In this document: in pieces, positions 1-6,953 of the stretch
Position numbering within the stretch: the stretch's first letter is position 1
Layout of the letters: each line of letters starts with the position of its first letter
Source of the DNA: Elusimicrobiaceae bacterium
Lineage (GTDB): Bacteria > Elusimicrobiota > Elusimicrobia > Elusimicrobiales > Elusimicrobiaceae
DNA: 8,901 nucleotides
Direction: 5' to 3'
Assembly (NCBI GenBank): GCA_017647245.1
Contig: JAGCKY010000023.1
Location: forward strand, 1-8,901
The notes under the pieces: generated by a model
Told to the model about the DNA's origin: nothing
Database searches by the model: none
What the model saw: the letters and a program-made list of their open reading frames with translations, nothing else
Position numbers and translations under genes: made by a program

Positions 1-1
1 T

Positions 2-253
2 AAATGGGTCATGCCGTGGCGTATTACCTATTTGATTATGTCTGCTATCGGCGGCGGGTTGGGTACTGCATTTTCCCTGCATTGGAAAATTGCCCCCGAT
101 GCCTTTTCAATAGGTATCAGTACCCGCTTTGTTTGGGCCTTGGTAGTATTTATGCTCACTTTAATGACATTGCCCAACTTATATATGATTTGGCGCATTC
201 GCCACAAACTTGCGCAAGAAACAAAACGCCACTTGCTACGCGATATAAAATAA
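2..253 (+). CDS. C-terminal part of an unidentified membrane protein (partial)
   Basis: This frame is open to the left edge, so the visible 83 codons are probably the end of a longer protein. An ATG at 11 could give an 80-residue protein, but no Shine-Dalgarno sequence precedes it. Two hydrophobic stretches look like membrane helices: one from ITYLIMSAIGGG to FSLHW and one from FVWALVVFMLTLM to LYMIW. A basic tail rich in K, R and H follows, ending RDIK, which by the positive-inside rule would lie in the cytoplasm. The stop codon directly abuts the terminator at 255-283. I do not recognise the family. The reading frame and membrane segments are seen; truncation at the edge is inferred. Confidence 0.55.
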   Translation, partial: KWVMPWRITYLIMSAIGGGLGTAFSLHWKIAPDAFSIGISTRFVWALVVFMLTLMTLPNLYMIWRIRHKLAQETKRHLLRDIK

Positions 254-254
254 T

Positions 255-283
255 AAAAACCCCGCTCATTGAGCGGGGTTTTT
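255..283. terminator. Bidirectional intrinsic terminator
   Basis: A perfect 13-bp inverted repeat (255-267 with 271-283) around the loop ATT has an A5 run on one side and a T5 run on the other, with a CCCCGCTC/GAGCGGGG core. It lies between the convergent membrane-protein fragment (+) and the PPC-domain gene (-), so it can end transcripts from both directions. Confidence 0.9.
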
Positions 284-297
284 AAATGTACCGGCAA

Positions 298-726
298 TTA
301 GTTCCACAAGGAAACTTTGACTACTTTATCCATGCGACGTACTTTCGGTTCGCCTACTAATTCTTGGATATACGCTTCGCCCACAAACACTTTTGTGCCC
401 GGCAACAAATGGCCGCCAAACACTTCGTAATTTTGATTGGAAAACATCACATGAGCGTGCACGCACGGGCGATTGTCTTGAATACTGATATTGCCCGACA
501 AGCTGACGATTTCCAACGGTTGCGCGATGACTTTTTTATCGTATTTCTTTTTCTTTTGGTCAAAGCAGCTTAATGTGGCGTTTTCTACCGCACCGATTAC
601 ATTGACGATGCCGCATTTGACCTGATTATCGTGGCAGAACGCCGCCAAAGATTCCATTAAGTCTTTGCCTTTGGGCAATTTAAAAATATACGTTCTTCCG
701 GTTAGATAAGGTTTTTCTTCTGCCAT
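298..726 (-). CDS. PPC/DUF296 domain protein
   Basis: This 142-residue protein is essentially one PPC (plant and prokaryote conserved, DUF296) domain. Supporting motifs are LEIVSLSGNIS (71-81), HAHVM (90-94, with H90 and H92) and GGHLLPG (104-110, with H106). In this family the conserved histidines cluster and can bind metal, and prokaryotic members are single-domain proteins that form trimers. In plants the domain is attached to AT-hooks; no AT-hook is visible here, so direct DNA binding should not be assumed. The chosen ATG at 726 has AGGAG at 733-737. The frame stays open upstream to 963, but that stretch is antisense-type overlap with the transketolase coding sequence. It follows transketolase by 19 bases and is almost certainly cotranscribed. 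The biochemical role is unknown. Confidence 0.88.
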   Translation of the reverse strand: MAEEKPYLTGRTYIFKLPKGKDLMESLAAFCHDNQVKCGIVNVIGAVENATLSCFDQKKKKYDKKVIAQPLEIVSLSGNISIQDNRPCVHAHVMFSNQNYEVFGGHLLPGTKVFVGEAYIQELVGEPKVRRMDKVVKVSLWN

Positions 727-745
727 ATTTTTCTCCTTAATAAAA

Positions 746-3088
746 TTACTGCCAGTTGGACTTTTTACGCAGTGCCAAATATTCGTTGACAGCGCGTAGC
801 TGGCCCGGGCCGTCCAGCCCTGCTTCCTGATACACTTTTTCGGCGCTGCCGCTGCCCAAATATCCGCCATTTTTATGCGGATAGAGCGCGCAAGCGCGGC
901 CGGCGTCGCTATGCAGCCAGCAGTCCAACGTCGGCAATGTAAAATCCGTAATCCCGGTGGCAATTTGTTTCCATTTCGCCGGGACTAGTTTTTCTTGTTC
1001 TTGCTTCGGTAAAGCTTCAAACAACTCGCGGCTGGTAACGTAAACCACCGCCACATTTGCTTTTTCCTTCTTCAGTTGTGGCAACACCTGCGAGGCGAAA
1101 ATCCGCCCCACGCCGGCTCCTTGCACAAAAATTACACCGTCCGGCTCCCCTTGCGGCTGATGCATATAATACACACCCTTTACCGCATTTATTGCAGGGG
1201 CGAGGCCCAAAGCGGCCCGGTCCAAAAAGGCATCGGACGGCCGCGTGACAAAAGCATTGAGCACCGCGGGGCGCAAGCGCAATGCCTGCACGGTAAGCGG
1301 CCAAATTTCATCTACTTCCATCGGCGTCAAACTAATGCTCGCGCCTTTTGGAAAATTATCCTGTACCAGTTGCAACGCTTGCGGATCGGCGTGCGTCGGG
1401 CCATCTTCGCCAGTGGGAAGTCCTGTGTGTCCGTTAAATAAAATCAGTGTATTGGGATGCCCGCCAAATTCGCGCGCCGCTTGATATCCTATCGCGTGCA
1501 AACGTGCCGCCACGTGGAAAAACGCTAAAAATGCCGCATACGAAGATGCCACGCCGATATGCCGCCCGAACGACGAAATCCCGCTACACACGCCCGACAT
1601 TGCGTCTTCACAAATACCACCTACAGAAATTTCGCGGCTGAGCGGATTTTCCACCGCGTTGAAAAATCCCTTCGGAAAATCTTTAGAAATCTTACTTGCA
1701 TTGGTAGAGCCGTACAAGTCAGCCGATGCAGTTAAAATCGTACCGCCGGTTTGCTTATTGATATGCGCAAGTACATTTGCCAGTACCCCGCGCGTGGTAT
1801 ATTTTTCTCCCGGCGTGAACGTAAATTCGGCCGGAACATTTTCCGGCATAAAATCGGTATACACACGGTGCACATCGCCCAGCCCTTCGCGCACGTGGCG
1901 TTTAGCGGCGGCTAACGCTTCGCCGCGCGCGGCCACGCAACCAGCCACATACGCCGTGAGTTCTTTATCTTTAGCCAAAGCCGCGCGGAACATTTCCAGT
2001 ACCGCCCAATAATTGGCCTCTATATTTTCAGGGGTTTTCTCCCCCTCAAAACGCGGGAAAGATACACCGAATAATTTTTCCGCTTCCGCCAACGTATTAT
2101 AAAATTCCGGCGAGCAGAATTTGTGCCCGGCCCCGTGCGATGCCTTACCCTCTAAACCGTATTTCCAACCTTTTACCGTGCGGTAAATAATAGCCGTCGG
2201 CTGATGATTGGTTTGATTGAGCGCGGCTTTCTGCGCGGCATACACTTGTTTAAAATCATGTCCGTTCGGCACAAAAATCACATTAAAATCGTGGATACGG
2301 AACAACTCCATAGGCGTCCATTGGGTGTAATCGCCGGGATTATCCCCGTCGGCAGTGACGCGGTTGGTTTCAATAGAAGCTTCGTTCCAATCAATATGAA
2401 AAATGATATTTTTAAGCTGTGCAGTCGCCGCGCAAGCTAACGCTTCGCTCACACGCCCGGCGGTCAGCCCGCCTTCCCCTTCCAAAATATGCACGATAGG
2501 CCCATTTTCTCCGTACACATCGGCGGCGGCAAGTCCTAAACCTACCGCGGACGCATCGCCCACACCGCTGGCTCCGGTAGAAGTTTTGACAAACGGCACC
2601 AACGGCTCCGGGTGACCGCCCAAGGTTTTGCTGTGAAATTTAGTAAAAAGCGGCGTGCCTTGCACTTTATTGTGACGAAAACCCAATAAATCTTCCAACC
2701 GCAATTGGTCTTTTTCCGCTTTGGCCAAAAGCTCCGGCCGCGCCTGACGCACACATTCATTGCGCAATGCCCACCCAGCATACAGCCCCAGCGCCTTGTG
2801 TCCGGCGGCATAGGATAAAATATCGGCATCGTCACGCAACGGATCGGCCAGCTCGTATTTTAGGGTATGTTGCCACAACAGTTGCACGATACGCCCCGAC
2901 GAAATACTGCCGCCCGGGTGACCCGAAGTCGGCACAAAATTGTACAGCACCGCACACAAAGCACGGTACAGCACGTCCAATTTTTCCAATTGTTTTTGCT
3001 CACTGTCCGAAAGCACATACGTTTGCACGGCTTTCTGCGTTACGTCGGTATATACAGCTCGTTTATTGGGCACAATACGATCGGTCAT
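746..3088 (-). CDS. tkt: Transketolase (long variant)
   Basis: Transketolase moves two-carbon ketol units between sugar phosphates in the non-oxidative pentose phosphate pathway, using thiamine diphosphate and a divalent metal in the cytoplasm. Landmarks in order are SGHPGGS (55-61), AAGHK (94-98), GGHPE (157-161), the ThDP/metal motif GEGG (204-207) with N235 about 30 residues later, SHGAGH (317-322), SADLYGS (455-461), the pyrimidine-domain segment GICEDAM (491-497, with likely catalytic Glu494), and GEDGPTH (560-566). At 780 residues it is about 110-120 longer than typical transketolases of roughly 660. The IREHAM-type motif of classical enzymes reads ICEDAM here. Phosphoketolase was considered and rejected because its motifs are absent. 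AGAGGA lies 6 bases before the ATG. It is the first gene of an operon with the PPC-domain gene. Family is well supported; exact substrate preference is inferred. Confidence 0.9.
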   Translation of the reverse strand: MTDRIVPNKRAVYTDVTQKAVQTYVLSDSEQKQLEKLDVLYRALCAVLYNFVPTSGHPGGSISSGRIVQLLWQHTLKYELADPLRDDADILSYAAGHKALGLYAGWALRNECVRQARPELLAKAEKDQLRLEDLLGFRHNKVQGTPLFTKFHSKTLGGHPEPLVPFVKTSTGASGVGDASAVGLGLAAADVYGENGPIVHILEGEGGLTAGRVSEALACAATAQLKNIIFHIDWNEASIETNRVTADGDNPGDYTQWTPMELFRIHDFNVIFVPNGHDFKQVYAAQKAALNQTNHQPTAIIYRTVKGWKYGLEGKASHGAGHKFCSPEFYNTLAEAEKLFGVSFPRFEGEKTPENIEANYWAVLEMFRAALAKDKELTAYVAGCVAARGEALAAAKRHVREGLGDVHRVYTDFMPENVPAEFTFTPGEKYTTRGVLANVLAHINKQTGGTILTASADLYGSTNASKISKDFPKGFFNAVENPLSREISVGGICEDAMSGVCSGISSFGRHIGVASSYAAFLAFFHVAARLHAIGYQAAREFGGHPNTLILFNGHTGLPTGEDGPTHADPQALQLVQDNFPKGASISLTPMEVDEIWPLTVQALRLRPAVLNAFVTRPSDAFLDRAALGLAPAINAVKGVYYMHQPQGEPDGVIFVQGAGVGRIFASQVLPQLKKEKANVAVVYVTSRELFEALPKQEQEKLVPAKWKQIATGITDFTLPTLDCWLHSDAGRACALYPHKNGGYLGSGSAEKVYQEAGLDGPGQLRAVNEYLALRKKSNWQ

Positions 3089-3163
3089 AAATCCTCTTAA
3101 AAATCTTTTCTCTCGGCGTACAAAATCCTTTTGTCCGTACGCGCGCTATTATCCTTATGATAC

Positions 3164-3192
3164 ATTATACTCACAAAACCATTTTTTGGCAA
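3164..3192 (-). promoter_or_regulatory. sigma70-type promoter for tkt operon
   Basis: On the minus strand, TTGCCA (3192-3187) and a perfect TATAAT (3169-3164) are separated by exactly 17 bases. The expected start is near 3157, which gives a leader of about 68 bases. That leader contains a weak ACAAAA-GGA-TTTTGT hairpin (about 3123-3137) with no recognised riboswitch fold. Confidence 0.75.
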
Positions 3193-3223
3193 GTAAAAAA
3201 TATAATCAGGCAATCAATAGTAA

Positions 3224-3251
3224 AATCCCCGGGGATTTATCACCGGGGATT
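3224..3251 (-). terminator. Probable terminator of the long pilin gene
   Basis: The 9-bp inverted repeat AATCCCCGG (3224-3232) and CCGGGGATT (3243-3251) lies 25 bases past the stop codon of the long pilin. On the minus strand it is followed by only a short T run (TTTTA), so it is a weaker terminator than the others here. It separates the pilin from the tkt promoter just beyond. Confidence 0.6.
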
Positions 3252-3276
3252 CACTTGTGGTTTGGTTGTTGTCAGA

Positions 3277-5037
3277 TTATTCGTCTAAACATTGTCCGGT
3301 AGCCATGTCTACCTTGCTGCAATTACTGTTAATATCCTTATGATTATTATCGGCTTTGCCGTTTACGTACGGTACAATCGTAACCGTCCAACCACCCGTG
3401 CATGATAGCCCTTTGTATTGATTGCATTTGATAGTTGTTTGTGAGGTTTGCGTTGTACCGTTTTCCGCATACGTTTTGTAAGTGCTAGTAGAGGCACTAC
3501 TTAATTGTGTGCAAGTTGTACCTTCGTACGTATCGCATCCAGTTCTTACTTCTGATTTTTGTCTGTTCTGTTCATTATATGTATAAGATACTTGCTCACT
3601 TGTTGCGTATGTGGCACATTCTGTGGCATTGCTCACCGTAGCACAACGATAGCGCGTATACAAAGTTTGATTGTTATTGCTATCGTAAGTATAATTCTCT
3701 TGGTAATTATTGTTGCTATTCGTTGAGTAATTGGTACAATTGCCAGAAGTATCACGCGTCAAACATTCACGCCATATTTTGCTTTCTTCTTTACCATTAT
3801 CGTTATAAGTTCTGTCCAATGTTTGATACGAACTGACGGTTTCGCATTGTCTGTCACTGGTGACCTTACTGCAATTAATGCGCTCTCCATGCATATTCAA
3901 TTTATTCTCGTCGATTATCATGGTATCAAAATAACCGTTCTTAAATGAGGTACAAGTTCCTTCGTTGTCTACTGCGGCGCAATTTAATTGCGCCCAATTT
4001 AGAGTCTTGTTGGATACATCCAAAGAACCTAGGTCTTGGTGCGGCTTAATATCAGAGCTGAAAGCATATCCGGCACTTGTTCCAAAAGAATTATACCCGT
4101 TATTTTGTTTATAGGACGTACAATTGCCATCACTTCCCCATGTTTCACAAACACGCTTGTCAGACGAAATCTTGGTATTATCTTCGTTATACGTACGCAC
4201 TACCCAATCTTTACAGTGGTCTGCCGTACTATCATAGCTATCACATTGCATTTCTTTTCTGTTTCCTTCATCATCATACCGATAGGCATACGCACCTTTT
4301 GCTGTGGGCAGACACACTCCGTTAACAAATTTGCCCTTTGAGCCCAAACATTCCCAGCGATAACCCTCTTTATCATAAATGTGATACGTACAGGTACTAG
4401 GATTATCTTTATTAGTACACACGGTTTTGATGACTGAATTATCGTCTCTAGTCACATTACAAGACTTTGTTCCGCTATTTTCGTCTTCGCTACATTGGAC
4501 TCCTTTCATCACGACCGCTATGCTGTACGAAAGGCCGTTGCCCGTGCCTTCCAAAATATACGTATCGTATCCTTCGGTTAGACTGCCTTTTATCTTTACA
4601 CCACCCAATGTTTCACACAGCCGTTTGGCACGATTATTATTTTTTAATGCTTCACAATGTATTTCATTAGGATAATTCCCGCTTTTGTTTAAATACAAAA
4701 TGTAATTATTATTCAATCCCTCTTTGCTCATTTTTACAAAGTCATAATCCGCCGTATCACTAATGGTCGCCGTAATATCTTCCATCAACGTACCGCTGTA
4801 GCCACTTGAGTTGCCCGGGAATTGCACATCTAACTTGGATAGATCCTCGCTATAATATCCGTTTGCCATTTCGAAACTTTCTTGTGCACTAGCCAAACTT
4901 TTTGCCATCGGCATCAAAGTAGCATATCTGCTTTTGTCCACCGCCGTTTGGTATTTAGGCAAAGCAATAGCAGTCAGCACACCAATAATTAATACAACAA
5001 TTAACAGCTCTATAAGCGTGAATGCGCGATTTTTCAT
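3277..5037 (-). CDS. Giant type IV pilin-like protein with cysteine-pair repeats
   Basis: The N-terminus is a standard class III prepilin signal: short leader MKNRA, then FTLIELL with Glu at mature position 5, and a long hydrophobic helix to about residue 27. Residues 28-125 resemble the usual globular pilin part (KYQTAVDKSRYATLM, ANGYYSEDLSKLD). At 586 residues it is over three times the usual length of about 150-170. From residue 128 on there are 26 cysteines in 13 pairs, none before. Most pairs are 8-10 residues apart, for example C297/C306, C353/C362, C389/C398, C425/C434, C465/C474 and C501/C509, with successive pairs about 36 residues apart. Each unit opens with a Y-x-Y-[DN]-x-x-N-like strand, recalling YD/RHS or MORN-type repeats. 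AAGAGGAGAG precedes the ATG. Likely a secreted or pilus-associated adhesin with disulfide-braced repeats; that role is inferred. Confidence 0.85.
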   Translation of the reverse strand: MKNRAFTLIELLIVVLIIGVLTAIALPKYQTAVDKSRYATLMPMAKSLASAQESFEMANGYYSEDLSKLDVQFPGNSSGYSGTLMEDITATISDTADYDFVKMSKEGLNNNYILYLNKSGNYPNEIHCEALKNNNRAKRLCETLGGVKIKGSLTEGYDTYILEGTGNGLSYSIAVVMKGVQCSEDENSGTKSCNVTRDDNSVIKTVCTNKDNPSTCTYHIYDKEGYRWECLGSKGKFVNGVCLPTAKGAYAYRYDDEGNRKEMQCDSYDSTADHCKDWVVRTYNEDNTKISSDKRVCETWGSDGNCTSYKQNNGYNSFGTSAGYAFSSDIKPHQDLGSLDVSNKTLNWAQLNCAAVDNEGTCTSFKNGYFDTMIIDENKLNMHGERINCSKVTSDRQCETVSSYQTLDRTYNDNGKEESKIWRECLTRDTSGNCTNYSTNSNNNYQENYTYDSNNNQTLYTRYRCATVSNATECATYATSEQVSYTYNEQNRQKSEVRTGCDTYEGTTCTQLSSASTSTYKTYAENGTTQTSQTTIKCNQYKGLSCTGGWTVTIVPYVNGKADNNHKDINSNCSKVDMATGQCLDE

Positions 5038-5072
5038 AACCTCTCCTCTTGTTTAATATCCCTACCTTTCCA

Positions 5073-5100
5073 ATTGTACCAAAAAAAAAAAACAAGTCAA
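5073..5100 (-). promoter_or_regulatory. Poly-T spacer promoter of the long pilin (copy 1)
   Basis: On the minus strand, TTGACT (5100-5095) and TACAAT (5078-5073) are 16 bases apart. The spacer is TG, twelve T residues, then GG. The predicted start near 5066 gives a leader of about 29 bases. The same arrangement precedes the second pilin (6880-6853), and a partial copy lies at 8878-8901. Confidence 0.8.
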
Positions 5101-5136
5101 GGGGTATTTTTTCAAATAAAAAACGGCTATCCTTAT

Positions 5137-5145
5137 TGGTATAAA
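5137..5145 (+). promoter_or_regulatory. Possible extended -10 promoter for fba
   Basis: TGGTATAAA fits an extended -10 element (TGnTATAAT). No good -35 box is found 17 bases upstream (ATAAAA at 5117-5122). It would start transcription near 5152, about 41 bases before the aldolase start codon. This is tentative; TAAAAT at 5151-5156 is an alternative -10. Confidence 0.35.
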
Positions 5146-5192
5146 AATTGTAAAATGGAAATGATCAGTAAATTTTTTGAGGAGGAGTTCTC

Positions 5193-6170
5193 ATGACCGT
5201 TTCGTATAAAGAGCTGGGTTTAGTCAACACCCGGCAGATGTTCAAAGACGCCATGGAAGGCGGCTATGCCATTCCGGCGTATAACTTCAACAATATGGAG
5301 CAGTTGCAAGCCATCGTAACCGCTTGTGTGCAAACCGGTTCCCCGGTCATCTTGCAAGTTTCCAAAGGTGCCCGCCAATATGCCAACGCTACTTTGCTAC
5401 GCTGGATGGCCCGCGGCGCGGTGGAAATGATGCCCGCTATCGGCAAACCTGTACCGCTTTGCTTGCACTTGGACCATGGTGACAGCTTTGAATTGTGCAA
5501 AGACTGCATTGATAATGGTTTTTCGTCCGTAATGATTGACGGCTCCAGCTTGCCGTATGAAGAAAACGTCGCGCTGACCAAAAAAGTAGTGGATTATGCC
5601 CACCAGCACGACGTAACCGTGGAAGGCGAATTGGGCGTTTTGGCGGGTATTGAAGATGAAGTTTCCGCCGAACACCACACCTACACCGACCCCGCGCAAG
5701 TAGAAGATTTCGTTAAACGCACGGGCGTGGATTCCTTGGCTATTTCTATCGGCACTTCTCACGGTGCGTACAAATTTAAAGTTAAACCAGGCGAGAAATT
5801 ACCGGAACTTCGCTTTGATATTTTGGAAGAAGTTTCTAAACGCTTGCCCGGTTTCCCCATTGTTTTGCACGGTTCTTCTTCCGTACCGCAATGGGCTGTG
5901 GAACAAATCAACAAATACGGCGGTAAATTGGACAACACCGCCGGTATCCCGGAAGAACAACTGCGCAAAGCCGCCAAAATGGCTGTGTGCAAAATCAATG
6001 TGGATTCCGACGGCCGCTTAGTCATGACCGCCACGATTCGCAAAATCTTTGCGGAAAAACCGGCTGAATTTGACCCGCGCAAATACTTAGGTCCGGCCCG
6101 CGAAGAGTTGACCAAAATGTATGCCGATAAGAACGAGAAAGTATTTGGTTCCGCCGGCAGAGTGAAATAA
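5193..6170 (+). CDS. fba: Class II fructose-1,6-bisphosphate aldolase
   Basis: This zinc-dependent cytoplasmic enzyme cleaves fructose 1,6-bisphosphate to dihydroxyacetone phosphate and glyceraldehyde 3-phosphate in glycolysis, and runs in reverse in gluconeogenesis. The class II hallmarks are present: LHLDHGDS (91-98, with catalytic Asp94 and zinc ligand His95), VEGELG (143-148), GTSHGAYK (187-194, His190), VLHGSSSVP (224-232, His226) and the phosphate-binding KINVDSD (267-273). The length of 325 residues is normal for the family. GAGGAGGAG sits just upstream of the chosen ATG. Tagatose-bisphosphate aldolases share the fold, but fructose bisphosphate is the more likely substrate for a single-copy housekeeping gene. 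It is monocistronic: the neighbour behind is divergent and the next gene convergent. Confidence 0.95.
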   Translation: MTVSYKELGLVNTRQMFKDAMEGGYAIPAYNFNNMEQLQAIVTACVQTGSPVILQVSKGARQYANATLLRWMARGAVEMMPAIGKPVPLCLHLDHGDSFELCKDCIDNGFSSVMIDGSSLPYEENVALTKKVVDYAHQHDVTVEGELGVLAGIEDEVSAEHHTYTDPAQVEDFVKRTGVDSLAISIGTSHGAYKFKVKPGEKLPELRFDILEEVSKRLPGFPIVLHGSSSVPQWAVEQINKYGGKLDNTAGIPEEQLRKAAKMAVCKINVDSDGRLVMTATIRKIFAEKPAEFDPRKYLGPAREELTKMYADKNEKVFGSAGRVK

Positions 6171-6182
6171 GTTTTACCGAAC

Positions 6183-6217
6183 AAAACCCCCGCGATACAA
6201 ATAATCGCGGGGGTTTT
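6183..6217. terminator. Bidirectional intrinsic terminator between fba and the short pilin
   Basis: A perfect 14-bp stem (6183-6196 with 6204-6217) and a 7-base loop has an A4 run on one side and a T4 run on the other. The core is CCCCCGCGAT/ATCGCGGGGG. It lies 12 bases after the fba stop codon and 13 bases beyond the stop of the convergent pilin, so it serves both. Confidence 0.9.
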
Positions 6218-6230
6218 GATTGCCCAATTA

Positions 6231-6728
6231 TTACATATAATACGTATAATAACTGCCGGCTCCGGCACTTGTTTGTTTCGTTTGGCCCGCCCAAGCAGCG
6301 CATAAGGAGTTAGCCCTGTCATTATTCTGGTCAGCATAACAAGCATTTTTGCCCACCCAGAAACCGTTATTTCTGCTTTGCGCCTCACACTGCTTGTCGT
6401 AACCACTAATGAGCAATATGCCGGGCAATTTATTCCATTGAATATATACAGCATAGGGAACGGAACCGGAACATCCATTCAATGTGGAAGTAATTCCGAT
6501 TCCCTGGGGTGCTTGCATATCCAAATCATCTTTATCTGTAGCGTAAGTGCCGTTGGCCATATGATACACTTCTTGGGCGTCTTTAATGGCGCGCGCGACG
6601 ATAAGCATTTGTGCAAAGCGCGCCTTATCCACTGCCTTTTGATATTGCGGCAACGCAATGGCGGCGAGTATGCCGATGATTAATACTACTACCAATAATT
6701 CTATTAGCGTAAATGCACGATTTTTCAT
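6231..6728 (-). CDS. Type IV pilin-like protein
   Basis: This 165-residue protein has the class III prepilin signal MKNRA-FTLIELL with Glu at mature position 5, followed by a hydrophobic helix and ALPQYQKAVDKARFAQML, as in PilE/PilA-type and pseudopilin-type major subunits. The segment DAQEVYHMANGTYATDKDDLD is typical of the pilins abundant in Elusimicrobiota. Four cysteines (86, 114, 130, 143) could form two disulfides; C114 and C143 occupy a C-terminal loop that recalls the pilin D-region. The leader ends in Ala rather than the commoner Gly, as in the long pilin. Its first 20 residues closely match those of the long pilin in protein but differ at many synonymous positions. AAAGGAGAG precedes the ATG. 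Pilus subunit versus secretion pseudopilin cannot be decided here. Confidence 0.9.
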   Translation of the reverse strand: MKNRAFTLIELLVVVLIIGILAAIALPQYQKAVDKARFAQMLIVARAIKDAQEVYHMANGTYATDKDDLDMQAPQGIGITSTLNGCSGSVPYAVYIQWNKLPGILLISGYDKQCEAQSRNNGFWVGKNACYADQNNDRANSLCAAWAGQTKQTSAGAGSYYTYYM

Positions 6729-6744
6729 GACCTCTCCTTTCTTT

Positions 6745-6827
6745 GTCGTCCTGAGATGTTGTTGCTCAGGACCTCAACCGCTTTCTTTATAAGGATGAGG
6801 CCCTGAACAAAAACCTTTCAGGGCGAC
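6745..6827. repeat. REP-like double-hairpin element in pilin leader
   Basis: This 83-bp palindromic element holds two perfect 8-bp hairpins with 9-base loops: GTCCTGAG (6748-6755) with CTCAGGAC (6765-6772), and GCCCTGAA (6800-6807) with TTCAGGGC (6817-6824). Its outer ends, GTCGTCCTGAG and the reverse complement of TTCAGGGCGAC, match at 9 of 11 positions as terminal inverted repeats. It lies between the promoter and the Shine-Dalgarno of the short pilin, where the long pilin has only a 29-base leader. Whether other copies exist cannot be seen from one window. Confidence 0.6.
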
Positions 6828-6852
6828 ATCTAAAAATATTCACTACCCCCGT

Positions 6853-6880
6853 ATTGTACCAAAAAAAAAAAACAAGTCAA
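6853..6880 (-). promoter_or_regulatory. Poly-T spacer promoter of the short pilin (copy 2)
   Basis: It is the same as copy 1 from the -35 to the -10: TTGACT (6880-6875), TG plus T12 plus GG, and TACAAT (6858-6853), with a 16-base spacer. The predicted start near 6846 gives a leader of about 118 bases, most of it the double-hairpin element. Confidence 0.8.
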
Positions 6881-6908
6881 GCCCTTTTTCCCCGATTAGA
6901 AAACAACC

Positions 6909-6940
6909 AAAAAAAATACCCCGCTCGTAAGTGGGGTATT
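6909..6940 (-). terminator. Intrinsic terminator of the 9-residue repeat gene
   Basis: On the minus strand, AATACCCC and GGGGTATT (6940-6933 with 6922-6915), extended by three further pairs including one G-T, form a stem with the loop TACG. An uninterrupted run of T follows, overlapping the last stem bases. It begins 13 bases after the stop codon and sits before the short-pilin promoter. Confidence 0.9.
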
Positions 6941-6953
6941 GATAATTGTAAAC

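Noticed and set aside
4..285. A 93-residue frame covering the first bases
   Set aside because: It reads through the terminator hairpin; the adjacent frame (2-253) has coherent membrane segments and stops just before the hairpin.
727..963. Upstream extension of the PPC-domain frame to a 221-residue protein
   Set aside because: The extra 79 residues overlap the transketolase C-terminal coding sequence, have no domain character, and a good AGGAG site marks the ATG at 726.
746..3088. Phosphoketolase as an alternative identity for the large ThDP enzyme
   Set aside because: Its length is similar, but the motifs SGHPGG, GHPE and GEDGPTH are those of transketolase, and phosphoketolase signatures are missing.
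5759..6478. A 239-residue open frame antisense to fba and the short pilin gene's 3' end
   Set aside because: It crosses the strong 6183-6217 terminator, lies over two well-recognised genes in other frames, and shows no family features.
5023..6728. Recent gene conversion between the two pilin N-termini
   Set aside because: The proteins are similar, but many third codon positions differ, so no recent copying is visible in the coding part.
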